31,196 bases of DNA from an uncultured Eubacteriales bacterium. Its GTDB lineage: Bacteria > Bacillota > Clostridia > UBA1381 > UBA9506. The stretch is taken from assembly GCA_900545185.1 (NCBI GenBank), contig UQYH01000011.1:1-31196 (forward strand), in the 5' to 3' direction. Below the pieces are notes generated by a model that was not told the DNA's origin, made no database searches, and saw nothing but the letters and a program-made list of their open reading frames with translations. The position numbers and the translations under genes were made by a program. Below are positions 8,368-15,400 of the stretch, piece by piece; the first letter of the stretch is position 1, and each line of letters opens with the position of its first letter.

Positions 8368-8733
8368 TCAGATTAACCGAAGCTGCTCTGCCACCATGTG
8401 TGCAAAGCGGCAGCGATATAAATTCCACGCTCGTTTGCTTGCGCCAAGCTCTTGTTTTTTTTGCGCAAACATAAAAGAATAATAAGGATAATCGAAAAAC
8501 GCACGAAGCGGATTAACAGACCCGTATACGTGCTTTCCTTCTTCATACGTGCGGCGCAGTGCTGTTGCGGCCTCCTCAACTGCCCAAAGCTGATGGCTGC
8601 GCGCCGGGGTGTATAGGGATGGTTCTGTTTTTTGCTGTGACGTGTTGAAATCACGAATTAAGTACAGCATTTGCATGTATAAATCATGCGGCAAATAATG
8701 GGGGTTGTGTTTTTGGGGAACGTAGTGCCTCAA
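8368..8733 (-). CDS. Phage-type late-regulator-like protein (YLPHDLYMQMLYLIRD family)
   Basis: 121 residues from a TTG start at 8733, chosen because GAGGGG lies 8 bases upstream and because TTGA forms a four-base overlap with the stop of the preceding gene. The N-terminal stretch YLPHDLYMQMLYLIRDF resembles a small protein common in clostridial prophages and integrative elements, annotated variously as phage transcriptional regulator or sigma-like (my recollection, not a search). The C-terminus, an aromatic and basic segment, also fits that pattern. This copy is shorter than typical members, which usually run near 140-150 residues, with a shortened middle. It is the last gene of a minus-strand set with the small Cys protein. 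No phage structural genes follow; the next genes downstream are the hydrogenases in opposite orientation. Function as a transcription activator is inferred. Confidence 0.6.
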   Translation of the reverse strand: MRHYVPQKHNPHYLPHDLYMQMLYLIRDFNTSQQKTEPSLYTPARSHQLWAVEEAATALRRTYEEGKHVYGSVNPLRAFFDYPYYSFMFAQKKQELGASKRAWNLYRCRFAHMVAEQLRLI

Positions 8734-8906
8734 TTTTTTCGCCCCTCTTTCGGTTGATAGTGTTTGTCAAACCCGTATTTTTCACGATCCAGTCTTTCTT
8801 GTTCTACTGTTTTGTAAAACGAACAGCTGTCCCAGCGGCAAATTGTTTCCGTCATAATGGCACAGCGTCCGAAATGGTATGCAAAACAGTCCTTATGTAT
8901 ACCCAT
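8730..8906 (-). CDS. Small cysteine-rich protein, possible metal-binding
   Basis: 58 residues beginning MGIHKDCFAYHFGRC, with the ATG at 8906 behind an exact GGAGGAG site. An upstream in-frame extension reaching 9059 exists but has no ribosome site. Four cysteines are spaced C7-x7-C15-x7-C23-x4-C28, and the segment ends in CSFYKT followed by a charged tail. I recognise the CFAY...C...C...CSFYKT pattern as a recurrent small orphan protein of Firmicutes accessory regions, but I know of no established function. The cysteines suggest a zinc or iron-sulfur knuckle. Its stop codon overlaps the TTG start of the next gene, so both are probably translated together. A copy of the local operator lies about 130 bases upstream. 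Confidence 0.65.
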   Translation of the reverse strand: MGIHKDCFAYHFGRCAIMTETICRWDSCSFYKTVEQERLDREKYGFDKHYQPKEGRKN

Positions 8907-9019
8907 TGTTGTTCTCCTCCTAAAGATGTCATTTTTATGTGATATATAGCGCGCGGGGCGCTCATATTCTCCGAAAAACTGATTGATTGCGTTATCATTT
9001 ATCTCGTTCATACTGATTG

Positions 9020-9049
9020 TTTTATGCTCAACAGGTTGCACTATGCAAC
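9020..9049 (-). promoter_or_regulatory. Operator copy overlapping a putative minus-strand promoter
   Basis: GTTGCACTATGCAAC at 9035-9049 has perfect 6-base inverted arms around CTA and lies immediately after the stop codon of the DUF739-like gene. On the minus strand its arm supplies TTGCAT (9048-9043), 17 bases before ATAAAA (9025-9020), a weak promoter for the genes at 8906 and 8733. The sequence is nearly identical to the operator at 9325-9339. Confidence 0.6.
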
Positions 9050-9301
9050 TTATTGACAAGGTTCACCTCGTTGTGTTGTTGTCTGTCTTAAGCTGCGTTC
9101 AGCAAAAAAGTATTCCATAATACGTCCCGGCGGTATGTTCAAGGTATTTCGTATTAATTCTACTTCTTCCAGCGTCATATCGGAAAGATTCCGTATTTTA
9201 CGCCCTAAGGTGCTGGGAGAAATACCAATCAATGCGGCCAAGCTCCCAATGGTAAGACCCTGTTCTACAATTCGTCCTTTTAGTTTGTTTGTATTCACCA
9301 C
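9050..9301 (-). CDS. Cro-like HTH regulator, DUF739-like
   Basis: 83 residues from a GTG at 9301, eight bases after AAGGAGG; an ATG at 9319 lies in front of the ribosome site and is therefore rejected. The protein is one helix-turn-helix domain: NKLKGRIVEQGLT, then GSLAALIGISPSTLGRKI as the HTH, then a TLEEVELIRNTLNI helix and a YFFA segment. This layout matches small phage regulators of the DUF739/XRE type. It is divergently transcribed from the S24-type repressor, the arrangement of Cro and CI in temperate phages. A near-consensus promoter (TTGACA-17-TAATAT) drives it, and an operator copy sits at its likely transcription start, so it is likely repressed by its own product or by the S24 protein. 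Confidence 0.8.
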   Translation of the reverse strand: MVNTNKLKGRIVEQGLTIGSLAALIGISPSTLGRKIRNLSDMTLEEVELIRNTLNIPPGRIMEYFFAERSLRQTTTQRGEPCQ

Positions 9302-9324
9302 AGTGAATTCCTCCTTCATAATGT

Positions 9325-9376
9325 GTTGCATTATGCAACCAAGAAAAATATTATCACATAATGATATATTTGTCAA
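9325..9376 (-). promoter_or_regulatory. Strong minus-strand promoter with operator at the start point
   Basis: On the minus strand TTGACA (9376-9371) and TAATAT (9353-9348) are separated by exactly 17 bases. The perfect 15-base palindrome GTTGCATTATGCAAC (9325-9339) lies 9-23 bases downstream of the -10 box, where a bound repressor would block initiation or clearance. Confidence 0.85.
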
Positions 9377-9386
9377 TAGGTAAATT

Positions 9387-9401
9387 GATACTTTTTGCAA
9401 C
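9387..9401. promoter_or_regulatory. Half-conserved middle operator
   Basis: GATACTTTTTGCAAC keeps the TGCAAC arm of the 15-base operator but not the other arm. Its centre lies 62 bases from the left operator centre and 41 bases from the right one, close to six and four helical turns. It is weaker than the other copies and could be chance. Confidence 0.4.
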
Positions 9402-9427
9402 AATTTTAATTATTGTGACAAAAAACC

Positions 9428-9457
9428 GTTGCGTTTTGCAAAAATGTATGATAAAAT
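9428..9457 (+). promoter_or_regulatory. Plus-strand promoter overlapped by operator
   Basis: GTTGCGTTTTGCAAA (9428-9442) is an imperfect copy of the local operator. It contains TTGCGT (9429-9434), which lies 17 bases before TAAAAT (9452-9457). Binding here would block the -35 region of the promoter for the S24-type repressor gene. An alternative -10, TATGAT at 9447, overlaps the same site. Confidence 0.65.
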
Positions 9458-9506
9458 AGACTTGGGAGCCAAAGTCGGTAAAGAAAAAAGACACCCATTA
9501 TATTGA

Positions 9507-9532
9507 ATACAATATTGTATCGGGGATATCCC
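9507..9532. promoter_or_regulatory. Two adjacent perfect palindromes in the repressor leader
   Basis: ATACAATATTGTAT (9507-9520) and GGGATATCCC (9523-9532) are both perfectly self-complementary and lie between the predicted start point and the ribosome site of the gene at 9554. They differ from the GTTGCA operator, so a second regulator or an RNA hairpin is possible. Confidence 0.5.
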
Positions 9533-9553
9533 AATTTTAAGGAGGCGTACTAT

Positions 9554-10186
9554 ATGGATCAGGTAAGTGTTGGTCAAAGGATTAAAAGGCAGCGTGAGCA
9601 AAAGGGTCTGTCCCTGCAGGATGTGGCGGACAGGCTGGCTGTGAATCGTTCCAGCGTTATGCGTTGGGAAAACGGTGAAATCAACCGCATTAAGCTGCCC
9701 TTTGTTGAGAAACTGGCGCAAATTTTAGAAACCTCGCCGGGGTATTTAATGGGCTACACCGAATATGACAATGACGGAAGCGGCCGCAGCTGCGCACCGG
9801 AGGAGGGGTGTTTTCTTCCCGTTTTGGAAAAAGCCGAAAATCCGGAGGCACTTTTGCAGAGAGACAACATAACACGCTACGAATTGGCAGACGGCCGTCT
9901 GCGTTATGAGCGTTGCTTTTTTTTGATTATACATGACAATTCCATGGCACCGCACCTTGAAGAAGGAGATCGGCTTTTGGTGAAACAGCAGGATCATTTG
10001 GAGGATGGTCAGCTGGGCATTTTTATTGTTGACGAGCAAACGTATTTGATTCGTGAACTGCATCGGGAAAACGGATTTGAGCTGCGCGCCTTTAATCCGT
10101 ATTACCCGGCGTTATACTTTAATGAGGAGGAAAGTGCAAGGATTCAGATTTTCGGCCGCATCTTGGAAAGCAAGCGAAATTGGTAG
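9554..10186 (+). CDS. XRE-S24 family repressor (CI/LexA-like)
   Basis: 210 residues starting at the ATG behind AAGGAGGCG; an upstream in-frame ATG at 9503 lacks a site. Residues 5-65 form an XRE helix-turn-helix (IKRQREQKGLSLQDVADRL, then NRSSVMRWENGE). A linker is followed by a C-terminal S24 peptidase-like beta domain: S130 in HDNSMAP is the expected nucleophile, followed by EEGDRLLV and GQLGIFIVD. The lysine general base expected about 35-40 residues later is not obvious: the strand reads TYLIREL, with Ile at the aligned place. If so, the protein may not self-cleave, although dimerisation could persist. It is divergent from the DUF739-like gene, and operator copies lie at its promoter and just past its stop, so autoregulation is likely. 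No LexA-type SOS targets are visible nearby. Confidence 0.85.
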   Translation: MDQVSVGQRIKRQREQKGLSLQDVADRLAVNRSSVMRWENGEINRIKLPFVEKLAQILETSPGYLMGYTEYDNDGSGRSCAPEEGCFLPVLEKAENPEALLQRDNITRYELADGRLRYERCFFLIIHDNSMAPHLEEGDRLLVKQQDHLEDGQLGIFIVDEQTYLIRELHRENGFELRAFNPYYPALYFNEEESARIQIFGRILESKRNW

Positions 10187-10188
10187 CT

Positions 10189-10203
10189 GTTGCATTTTGC
10201 AAG
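10189..10203. promoter_or_regulatory. Operator copy just after the repressor stop codon
   Basis: GTTGCATTTTGCAAG keeps the left arm GTTGCA and five of six bases of the right arm of the island's operator. It begins two bases after the repressor stop codon. It may mark the right boundary of the regulatory island. About 105 bases of AT-rich sequence without any supported gene follow. Confidence 0.5.
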
Positions 10204-10309
10204 CTTGAATGTGCCGTTTTGTTTCAGACATAAATCGAGTTTTTTTTATATAATACCCCATATTCTGACAGATTCTGCAAAAATATTGTAGGGAATTTAA
10301 TGGCGCCTC

Positions 10310-10370
10310 TTGCTTTTCTTGTGGCCTTGTGTTATAATAAATCGTGCGGCTTTTTACGGCCGCACGATTT
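10310..10370 (+). promoter_or_regulatory. Promoter of the EamA pair with hairpin at the start point
   Basis: TTGCTT (10310-10315) and TATAAT (10333-10338) are 17 bases apart. A 12-base perfect inverted repeat (AAATCGTGCGGC at 10339-10350 with GCCGCACGATTT at 10359-10370) follows at once and ends in TTTTTAA. If transcription starts near 10345, the full hairpin cannot form in that RNA, so the repeat is either a protein-binding site or the terminator of an upstream transcript. Confidence 0.6.
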
Positions 10371-10389
10371 TTAATATGGGGGAATATTC

Positions 10390-11301
10390 ATGCGTCGCAT
10401 CAATTTTTCGATTGTTTTCATTTTGCTTGCCGGCGTTTTTTGGGGCATGCTGGGGATGTTTACACGCTTTTTGTCCGACAGCGGCATAACCGATCCGGAA
10501 AAGCTTTTTGTGCGCTGCGGCGTTTCGTTTGTCGTGATTTTCCTTTACTTATTATGCCGTAATCGGTCACTTTTAAAAATCTCCCTGCGGGACATTTGGA
10601 TGTTCCTCGGCAGCGGCATTATGAGTGTAGGGTCTTTTTGTTTGGTCTATTTTTATACCGTTGCCCATATTGATGTATCCATTGCGGCGGTTTTGACGTA
10701 TACTTCACCGGCCTTTATCATCTGTCTTTCCGCTGTTTTCTTTAAAGAAAGGATAACCCTTATAAAGATCCTTTCGATTGTACTGACGGTAATCGGCTGC
10801 GTTTTTGTCAGCGGGGTAACGGGCGGCGTGGATGCTGTTGAGCCGCGATATATTGCAAGCGGTGTGTTATCCGGTTTTTTGTATTCCTTAAACACCATTT
10901 TCGGTACGGTGGCGCTGCGGCGGTATCATCCGTTGACAGTTACGCTTTACACATTTTTGTTTGCCGCATTGACGGCGTTGCCTTTTATGCATCTTTCGCA
11001 TCTTGCATCGGTGGCGGCAAGCGGCAGCAATTGGCTGCTTATGCTTAGCTTTGCTCTTGTAACGGCCATGCTGCCGTACAGTCTGTATATCACGGGGCTG
11101 AAGAAAACAGAACCGGGAACGGCTGCGGTTTGCGCCACGCTGGATCCGGTTACGGCGGCCGTGCTGGGCGCATTGGTGCTGGGCGAGCCTGTTTCGCTTT
11201 CTACCCTGCTGGGGATTATATTTGTGCTGGGCGGTATTGTGGTTGTGAATTTGCCCGGGCATGGGGCGCCTAAGATTCAAAAATGCGGAAAAGAGGCCTG
11301 A
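10390..11301 (+). CDS. EamA/DMT family transporter, first copy
   Basis: 303-residue inner-membrane protein with about ten hydrophobic segments arranged as two EamA halves. Recognisable are the opening FWGMLGMFTRFLS, the segment SIAAVLTYTSPAFIICLSA at the end of the first half, and a second-half motif PGTAAVCATLDPVTAAVLGAL. Members of the drug/metabolite transporter superfamily export or import small metabolites; the substrate cannot be read from sequence. The ATG follows GGGGGAA. The 3' end overlaps the first ATG of the next gene, and the two proteins are close paralogues over their full length, so this is a tandem duplication in one operon. A short basic tail ends the protein. Confidence 0.88.
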   Translation: MRRINFSIVFILLAGVFWGMLGMFTRFLSDSGITDPEKLFVRCGVSFVVIFLYLLCRNRSLLKISLRDIWMFLGSGIMSVGSFCLVYFYTVAHIDVSIAAVLTYTSPAFIICLSAVFFKERITLIKILSIVLTVIGCVFVSGVTGGVDAVEPRYIASGVLSGFLYSLNTIFGTVALRRYHPLTVTLYTFLFAALTALPFMHLSHLASVAASGSNWLLMLSFALVTAMLPYSLYITGLKKTEPGTAAVCATLDPVTAAVLGALVLGEPVSLSTLLGIIFVLGGIVVVNLPGHGAPKIQKCGKEA

Positions 11302-11303
11302 TT

Positions 11304-12206
11304 GTGTTTAAAAAGTTACCGATTGTTTTTATTTTAACTGCGGCGACCCTGTGGGGTACCATGGGCGTATTTGTCCGTTTTTTATCGTCTGCCGGGTTTA
11401 CCGATGCGGAAAAATTGCTGACGCGCTGCGTGGTTTCTTTTGTCGCGCTGTTTGTATACATGCTTTTTGCACAACGGGAGGCGTTTCAAATTCGCCTGCG
11501 TGACATTTGGGTGTTTATCGGCACGGGCGTTATCAGTTTGGCGTTATTCTCCTTATTTTATTTTTACACGCTGAGCAATATTAATGTTTCGATTGCGGCG
11601 ATTCTTTTATATACCTCGCCTGCCTTTGTGATTTGCCTTTCGGCTCTCTTTTTTAAAGAGAAAATAACACTGCGTAAAATTTTGGCTTTGGCGCTGACCA
11701 TTGTGGGCTGTGCCTTTGTCAGCGGTATTGCCGGGGCGGCAAAAATTGCGCCGCGCTTTCTTGTAACCGGCCTTATGTCCGGCTTTTGTTATGCGCTGTA
11801 CAGCATTTTCGGCACGGTGGCACTGCGGCGGTATACGTCTTTAACCGTAACGTTTTACACCTTTTTGTTTGCCTTAGTCGGCGTTTTGCCGCTGATTGAT
11901 TTTTCCCATATGGGGGCGGCCTTAACAAGCCAAAGCTATATGCCGCTGTTTATGATTTTTTTCGGGCTGGTAACAGGACTTTTGCCGTATGCGTTCTACA
12001 CGGCCGGTCTTGCGCGTGTTGAAGCCGGCAAGGCGGCGGTTTGTGCCGCGCTGGAGCCGGTAATGGCTGCGGTTTTTGCCTTTTTGATTTTACATGAGGC
12101 GATGTCGTTTTCCACATTTTTGGGCATCGTCTTTGTTATTGGCGGCATAGCGGTGGTCAGCCTGCAGCCGAAGAAGGTAGATTGTTCGGTGGTGAAGGAT
12201 GCCTAG
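11304..12206 (+). CDS. EamA/DMT family transporter, second copy
   Basis: 300 residues if translation starts at the GTG at 11304, which follows AAGAGGCCTGATT and aligns with the start of the upstream paralogue (VFKKLPIVFILT beside MRRINFSIVFIL). An ATG at 11283, inside the previous gene, would add seven residues and is the alternative. The protein repeats all landmarks of the first copy, including SIAAILLYTSPAFVICLSA and AGKAAVCAALEPVMAAVFAF, with about ten membrane segments. Such adjacent DMT pairs sometimes act as heteromeric exporters, but here both copies are full-length and independent function is equally possible. A strong terminator follows 55 bases after the stop. Confidence 0.86.
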   Translation: MFKKLPIVFILTAATLWGTMGVFVRFLSSAGFTDAEKLLTRCVVSFVALFVYMLFAQREAFQIRLRDIWVFIGTGVISLALFSLFYFYTLSNINVSIAAILLYTSPAFVICLSALFFKEKITLRKILALALTIVGCAFVSGIAGAAKIAPRFLVTGLMSGFCYALYSIFGTVALRRYTSLTVTFYTFLFALVGVLPLIDFSHMGAALTSQSYMPLFMIFFGLVTGLLPYAFYTAGLARVEAGKAAVCAALEPVMAAVFAFLILHEAMSFSTFLGIVFVIGGIAVVSLQPKKVDCSVVKDA

Positions 12207-12261
12207 CTGTGCTATATGAACCCCATATGCTGTTTATTTAAAATAATGACATGATTTTGAA

Positions 12262-12313
12262 AAACGAACCCCAACAATCGGACAAAGCGCTGTCTGTTTG
12301 TTGGGGTTCGTTT
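12262..12313 (+). terminator. Intrinsic terminator after the EamA genes
   Basis: AAACGAACCCCAACA (12262-12276) pairs over 15 bases with TGTTGGGGTTCGTTT (12299-12313); the loop holds an inner GGACA/TGTCT-like stem. The T run is short (TTT then GATT), and an A run sits on the 5' side, so it could serve either strand. Confidence 0.75.
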
Positions 12314-12329
12314 GATTGTGGTTAGGCAC

Positions 12330-12485
12330 AAGTTATGGTATCCGAACCCGCTTAAAGCACCGAACAATCAGCCTTTTCCGTGTTGTCAGTCTTGCCATAC
12401 GTCAGTATGGCTGCGCCTTTACGCCTTGAAAAGTCAAGATTTTTCGTGTGTTTTGAGTTCTATGAATTTTTTAAATGAGAATTTT
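12330..12485. other. Unexplained segment at the broken 5' end of the surface-protein gene
   Basis: Between the terminator and the first recognisable part of the large protein lies an open but protein-unlike stretch. It includes the inverted repeat GCCATAC-GTCA-GTATGGC and ends with AT-rich TGAATTTTTTAAATGAGAA. It has no ribosome site and no signal peptide coding potential. The style resembles a dispersed intergenic repeat that has replaced the true start of the gene downstream. I cannot show other copies within this window. Confidence 0.35.
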
Positions 12486-15400
12486 AATGCAGTACAAGGA
12501 AAAAGCGCACCCGATGACCGTTTTGCAAACTTTGTGATACGGACAAAGGGTTATGAAACCGATGAGGTATATAGATTGGGTCTGGAACAGTCCGAAACGA
12601 TTTTGGGATATGCAATTCAGTCCCCGAACGAGAACGGCGTGTTTGACGTGGCGTTTTTGGATGAAAACGGCAGCGTTATGCGGCTTGAGAACGGCCCTCG
12701 CTACAGCGTTTTCATTTCGCGCTACGACTCATACAGAGGTGTCTGGGACGCCGTGGGTGAACGGGCATATTATGAGGTTTCTTACAGTGAAGAGGCCGAA
12801 GCGTCGCTTCAATCCTTTAGCGATGTGACGGGCAATGCGTACTTAAGCGGCCTGGATTTGGTTGCGTATGCCTATTTGGATCCGGCGACGGCAAGCAATT
12901 ATCAAAATGAGCTGTTTACCGTGCGGCCGCTGCGTGTTGACGGAACGGAATTTACGGTTTCAAATCTGCCGCTTACGCGCAAAACGCTGAGCAACGGCCA
13001 AGTATACTTATATGCCCGGTTTGATGTGACAGACAAGCTGCCGTATGCGCATTATAAAATGAGCCTTTTATATAACGGTGAAATTGTTGGGGAGCAGCAA
13101 TATTATGATGTGCTGACAGAGTTGACGGATGTCAGCTACAGTCGGACATCGTTAAAAAACATGAGGGGCATTGAACGGTTTTACGTTTATCAAGCAGAGC
13201 CTGTTACGGAAGTGAAGCTGCTTTTGTTTGACAGCATCACGCCGAGCATGATACCGAAATATACGCTGACCTTAGAGAAAGTCGACGATGATGGCTATGC
13301 CATCCCGTCGGGACAGCACAATATTTTTAAAAAGTATTACTATCTGCTCAGCGTGAACGGAAGCATTGCTGACGCGTACTTTTATGAGGGAGTCCATATT
13401 ATACCGGAGGCATTTGAATTTCCGGAGGTGCCCTGCACCATTACGTGCGGCAGCACAGAGCACGGCAGTGTGACAGTCTCAAAGAGCGACGCAGCATTTG
13501 GCGATATGGTGTATGTGACGGTGCTTCCCGATGAAGGGTATGACTATATCCCCAATTCTGTTCGGGTGAACGGCATGGCGATAGAAGGCAGAAGCTTTGC
13601 GGCACAGTCGGACAGCGTTGTGACGGCCTCCTTCCGCGAAATTGTCAAGCCGACGTGTTATGCAGGCTTTTTACACATCTCTGATAACGGTACCGTGACA
13701 CTGGAAAAAGAACGGTACAGAGTGGGCGAAACGGTTCAGATTACGGTTGTTCCCAATGAGGGATATAAGCTGTCTCAGCTTTCGTACTACAATTCGTACA
13801 CACGGGAAAACGTGGAGATTCCCTTGGATACCTGCTCGTTTACAATGCCGACATTTGATGTTTTGATTGAAGCCGTGTTTACGGAACGAATGTCCCACAG
13901 CGTGACGGCCAAATCGTTTGGATTTGACATAGTGCTGAGCAGTAACATATACAGCCTTTATGAGGGTGAGACGGTAAAGCCGGAGATGTATTTGCCGGAC
14001 AACACACCGATTGACGCGGAAGAAATTGAACAGCTTTATTACAGGACGGAAAGCGGCGAAAAGGTGCTGATTACGGGGGACAGCTTTATTATGCCGGATG
14101 AGCCGATTACAATTTATTGTACGTTAAAGAAATATCCGATTCATGTTACATACACGGGTAACGGTAATGTATCGGTTTCTACAAACTGTTATGAATACGG
14201 CGAGGACGGGGACAGCCTTTTGGAGGTACCGGGCAAAACGTTTTACGGTGATCGGGTGCATGTTTCCTATAACGCTAACGGCTCCTTTTACTTAGATGGC
14301 GGCGCACCGCTTTTAAACGGTGTACCGATGGAGGATCAATGGTTTGTGATGCCGAAGGAGGGCGTTACCGTCTCGGCGGTATTTCGATCCGACACCTTTA
14401 AAAGAGTTACCGTTGAAGCAGCCGAGCACGGCCGATTGTACACGGATGCAAGCGGCTACTCCGATACGGTAGAGTCGGATGTTTTGGGTGCGGATGCCGG
14501 TCAGACGGTTCAGGTTTGGCCGGAGGCGGACGACGGCTATCGGCTTGCAGCTTTAACCATGAACGGCACAGAGGTTGCCTATGATGAAGCGGCAGGAGCC
14601 TATTGCTTTATCATGCCCGATACAGACGTTGTGCTGCGCGCCGTCTTTGTGGAGGATACCTATCAGGTAACCTTTAAAAATTACGACGGTACGGTTTTGT
14701 TTGAGCAGCGTGTGGCAAGCGGTGCGGATGCCGCGTATCAAGGCGCAGCGCCGACACGTCCGAGAGAGGGCAATATGCTGTATACCTTTACCGGCTGGGA
14801 CAAGAGCCTTACGGGCATAACGGCCGATACTGAGGTGTTTGCCGTATTTAAGGGAACGGTGCATATGGAAATTCACAACGAAGAAGAACTGGAACGCGTT
14901 CGGGAAAATCTTGACGGATATTATGTTTTGGCGGCCGACATTACCCTAACAAAGCCCTGGACGCCGATAGGCGCAACCGTAATCGGAACGTCCTCGGCGT
15001 TTACCGGGGTGTTTGACGGAGACGGCCACACCATTTCAAATGTTGTGATTGCACCCGTGAACGATACAAACGGCACAAACGAGGTTTCGGGCTTTTTTGC
15101 ACACATTCAAAATGCCGAAATTAAAAATCTGGGTCTTGTGATTCAGTTTGGCGGCGAGAGTGATTATCACAGCACGGAAACACGCATCGGCGGCCTGACG
15201 GGCACGGCGACAGGCAGTGTGATTTCGCGCTGCTACGCCACGGGGACGATACAAAGCAGCGCACAATATAACAACGTTATCGGCGGTTTGGTCGGCGATG
15301 CTTCGGGTACCGATCTTTCGGACTGTTATGCCATTGTGGATATAACGGCAGACGGCAAGTACCCCAAGGCGGGCGGCCTTTTGGGCACAGCAGGCGGCGG

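Noticed and set aside
8373..8654. Alternative minus-strand frame within the late-regulator-like gene
   Set aside because: The overlapping 121-residue frame has the phage-protein signature, a ribosome site and a coupled start; this one has none.
9035..9442. Possible CRISPR or iteron-type origin from the repeated GTTGCA sequences
   Set aside because: The copies are irregularly spaced palindromes lying on promoters, not direct repeats with uniform spacers, and no replication or cas gene is present.
12312..12461. Extension of the large surface protein back to the TTG at 12312
   Set aside because: That start lies inside a terminator stem, there is no ribosome site, and the extra 50 residues look like translated intergenic DNA.
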